In this document: one piece after another, positions 30,515-31,187 of the stretch
Position numbering within the stretch: the stretch's first letter is position 1
Layout of the letters: every line of letters starts with the position of its first letter
Program-made: the position numbers and the translations under genes
Assembly: GCA_035628505.1 (NCBI GenBank)
Contig: DASPJR010000060.1
Location: 1-31,187 of the forward strand
Reading direction: 5' to 3'
DNA: 31,187 bases
Source of the DNA: DASPJR01 sp035628505
GTDB lineage: Bacteria; Planctomycetota; SZUA-567; H5-PLA8
The notes under the pieces: generated by a model
Database searches by the model: none
Seen by the model: only the letters and a program-made list of their open reading frames with translations
Told to the model about the DNA's origin: nothing

Positions 30515-30588
30515 GGGCGATTAGCTCAGTTGGTTAGAGCACCTGCCTTACAAGCAGGGGGTCGGGGGTTCGAGTCCCTCATCGCCCA
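30515..30588 (+). tRNA. tRNA-Val (anticodon TAC)
   Basis: Full cloverleaf: acceptor GGGCGAT pairs with ATCGCCC. The D arm is GCTC-AGTTGGTTAGA-GC; the anticodon stem CCTGC/GCAGG encloses CTTACAA, giving TAC. The T arm contains GTTCGAGTC. The discriminator A is followed by TTG, so CCA is not encoded. Confidence 0.97.
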
Positions 30589-30630
30589 TTGCTTTAGGCC
30601 GCAGGCTTCTTCGAAAAGACAGATTCACGC

Positions 30631-30708
30631 GGGCTCGTAGCTCAGTCGGTTTAGAGCGTCGGCTTGTCACGCCGAAGGTCGCGGGTTCGAGTCCCGTCGA
30701 GCCCGCCA
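30631..30708 (+). tRNA. tRNA-Asp (anticodon GTC)
   Basis: Acceptor GGGCTCG pairs with CGAGCCC. The anticodon stem TCGGC/GCCGA encloses TTGTCAC, giving GTC. The T arm GCGGGTTCGAGTCCCGT is regular, the discriminator is G and CCA is encoded (30706-30708). It lies 42 bp after tRNA-Val and is probably co-transcribed with it. Confidence 0.97.
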
Positions 30709-30713
30709 TTTTT

Positions 30714-30753
30714 AACCCCGATGCGCCAAGGCGCGAATCGGGGTTTTCTTTTT
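30714..30753 (+). terminator. Rho-independent terminator after the tRNA pair
   Basis: Stem AACCCCGAT (30714-30722) pairs with ATCGGGGTT (30737-30745). An inner GCGC/GCGC pairing lies between them, and TTTTCTTTTT follows. It starts 5 bp after tRNA-Asp. Confidence 0.92.
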
Positions 30754-30934
30754 CCAAAAACTCACCAATTTCTTTCATCGTCGATGGCGGCACCCTTCTC
30801 TACATACGAATTGCCTAAATCACGGCTGTGCGTGGGCAGACGAATAATCGCGTGCCCTCCGTTGCCACGGAAGCGCGAGTTTTCGTCCGTCCGTGCTCGC
30901 TTGGACTTACGCCCGTTTTAGGACCGACAGCAAA

Positions 30935-30956
30935 GAGCCCGCATCGCTGCGGGCTC
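30935..30956 (-). terminator. Hairpin downstream of the right-edge gene, probable terminator
   Basis: GAGCCCGC and GCGGGCTC form a perfect 8-bp stem with a 6-nt loop, 30 bp beyond the stop of the minus-strand gene at the edge. On that strand it is followed only by TTTGCTGT, so the T-tract is weak. The 178 bp between this and the tRNA terminator show no other feature. Confidence 0.55.
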
Positions 30957-30986
30957 CGGCTTCAATGATTGTTGGCGCCGACGTGC

Positions 30987-31187
30987 CTAGTTCGAGTTTC
31001 CAATTTTACCCTTATTAACGGAGTAAACCTGCGGCTGCACTTTCTTATAAGCTCCGCCGGGGAGAATCAGGGTGACTTCCACCTGCCGCACGGCATTCTT
31101 GAGCGGCTCAGCCGTCAGCTTCTCATCGCGCAGCAGCGGTGCGTACTGCCCCTGGCGCATCTTCAGCGTGAACTTGCCGGCAGAGGG
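30987..31187 (-). CDS. 3' end of an unidentified gene (partial)
   Basis: The last 66 codons of a minus-strand frame entering from the right edge and ending in TAG at 30987-30989. The translated tail reads GKFTLKMRQGQYAPLLRDEK, then LKNAVRQVEVTLILPGGAYK and a polar end KGKIGNSN. Codon pattern, lack of stops and a downstream hairpin support a real gene. I do not recognise the family. The VRQVEVTLILPGG strand pattern could suit the C terminus of a pseudopilin-like or beta-rich envelope protein, but that is a guess. Confidence 0.6.
   Translation of the reverse strand, partial: PSAGKFTLKMRQGQYAPLLRDEKLTAEPLKNAVRQVEVTLILPGGAYKKVQPQVYSVNKGKIGNSN

Noticed and set aside
30548..30793. Minus-strand frame with GLEPPTPCL and STGLEPATFGVTSR
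   Set aside because: A well-known false protein read from the antisense of tandem tRNA genes.

Overview
The window reads as a chromosomal segment of a Gram-negative-type (diderm), GC-rich bacterium. An OprP-like porin, an STN (secretin-like) protein and lipoprotein and c-type cytochromes point to an outer membrane. A Minf_1886-family protein (named after Methylacidiphilum), an Aquifex-type aconitase, a CehA/McbA hydrolase, DUF4139 and DUF2760 proteins and a Ser/Thr kinase together suggest the PVC group (Planctomycetes, Verrucomicrobia, Lentisphaerae, Omnitrophica) or a neighbouring environmental lineage. That placement is inference; nothing here fixes the phylum. I see no phage, transposase, CRISPR or plasmid gene.

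Layout. 1-9.6 kb, all minus strand: a UxaA/GarD-type sugar-acid dehydratase, a DUF2760 protein with a long Val/Glu/Lys repeat, a DUF4139 protein, a secreted CehA/McbA-type hydrolase and an unknown helical protein that is one ~310-residue unit duplicated in tandem. 9.7-17.4 kb, minus strand: a compact series read in the order lone lipoyl domain, tmk, holB, Minf_1886 protein, acyl-CoA ligase, dual-specificity phosphatase, Ser/Thr kinase, purH. 17.4-17.9 kb: 560 bp of stacked repeats, including a worn copy of the ubiX 3' end. 17.9-19.0 kb: a YkgJ protein and ubiX, coupled by an ATGA overlap. 19.4-24.3 kb: a five-gene minus-strand envelope redox operon (PKD/STN protein, cytochrome c, porin, lipoprotein cytochrome c, cupredoxin). 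24.6-26.2 kb, plus strand: an STAS protein and a PAS histidine kinase. 26.2-29.3 kb, minus strand: a DHH phosphoesterase and aconitase, overlapping. 29.4-30.3 kb, plus strand: uvsE. 30.5-30.75 kb: tRNA-Val, tRNA-Asp and a terminator. The right edge holds the 3' end of an unknown minus-strand gene.

How it fits together. tmk, holB and purH are nucleotide and replication housekeeping genes; the kinase/phosphatase pair beside them looks like a small phosphosignalling unit. The 19.4-24.3 kb operon is the best candidate for an undescribed system. It pairs an outer-membrane porin with two monoheme cytochromes (one a lipoprotein), a blue-copper protein and a large secreted PKD/STN protein with no secretin barrel. 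The other striking layer is in the gaps between genes: most larger gaps hold REP-like palindromes or degenerate 'word' repeats (TCTTGGC, CGCCAAGnn, AGGGTTC), many folded as inverted pairs.
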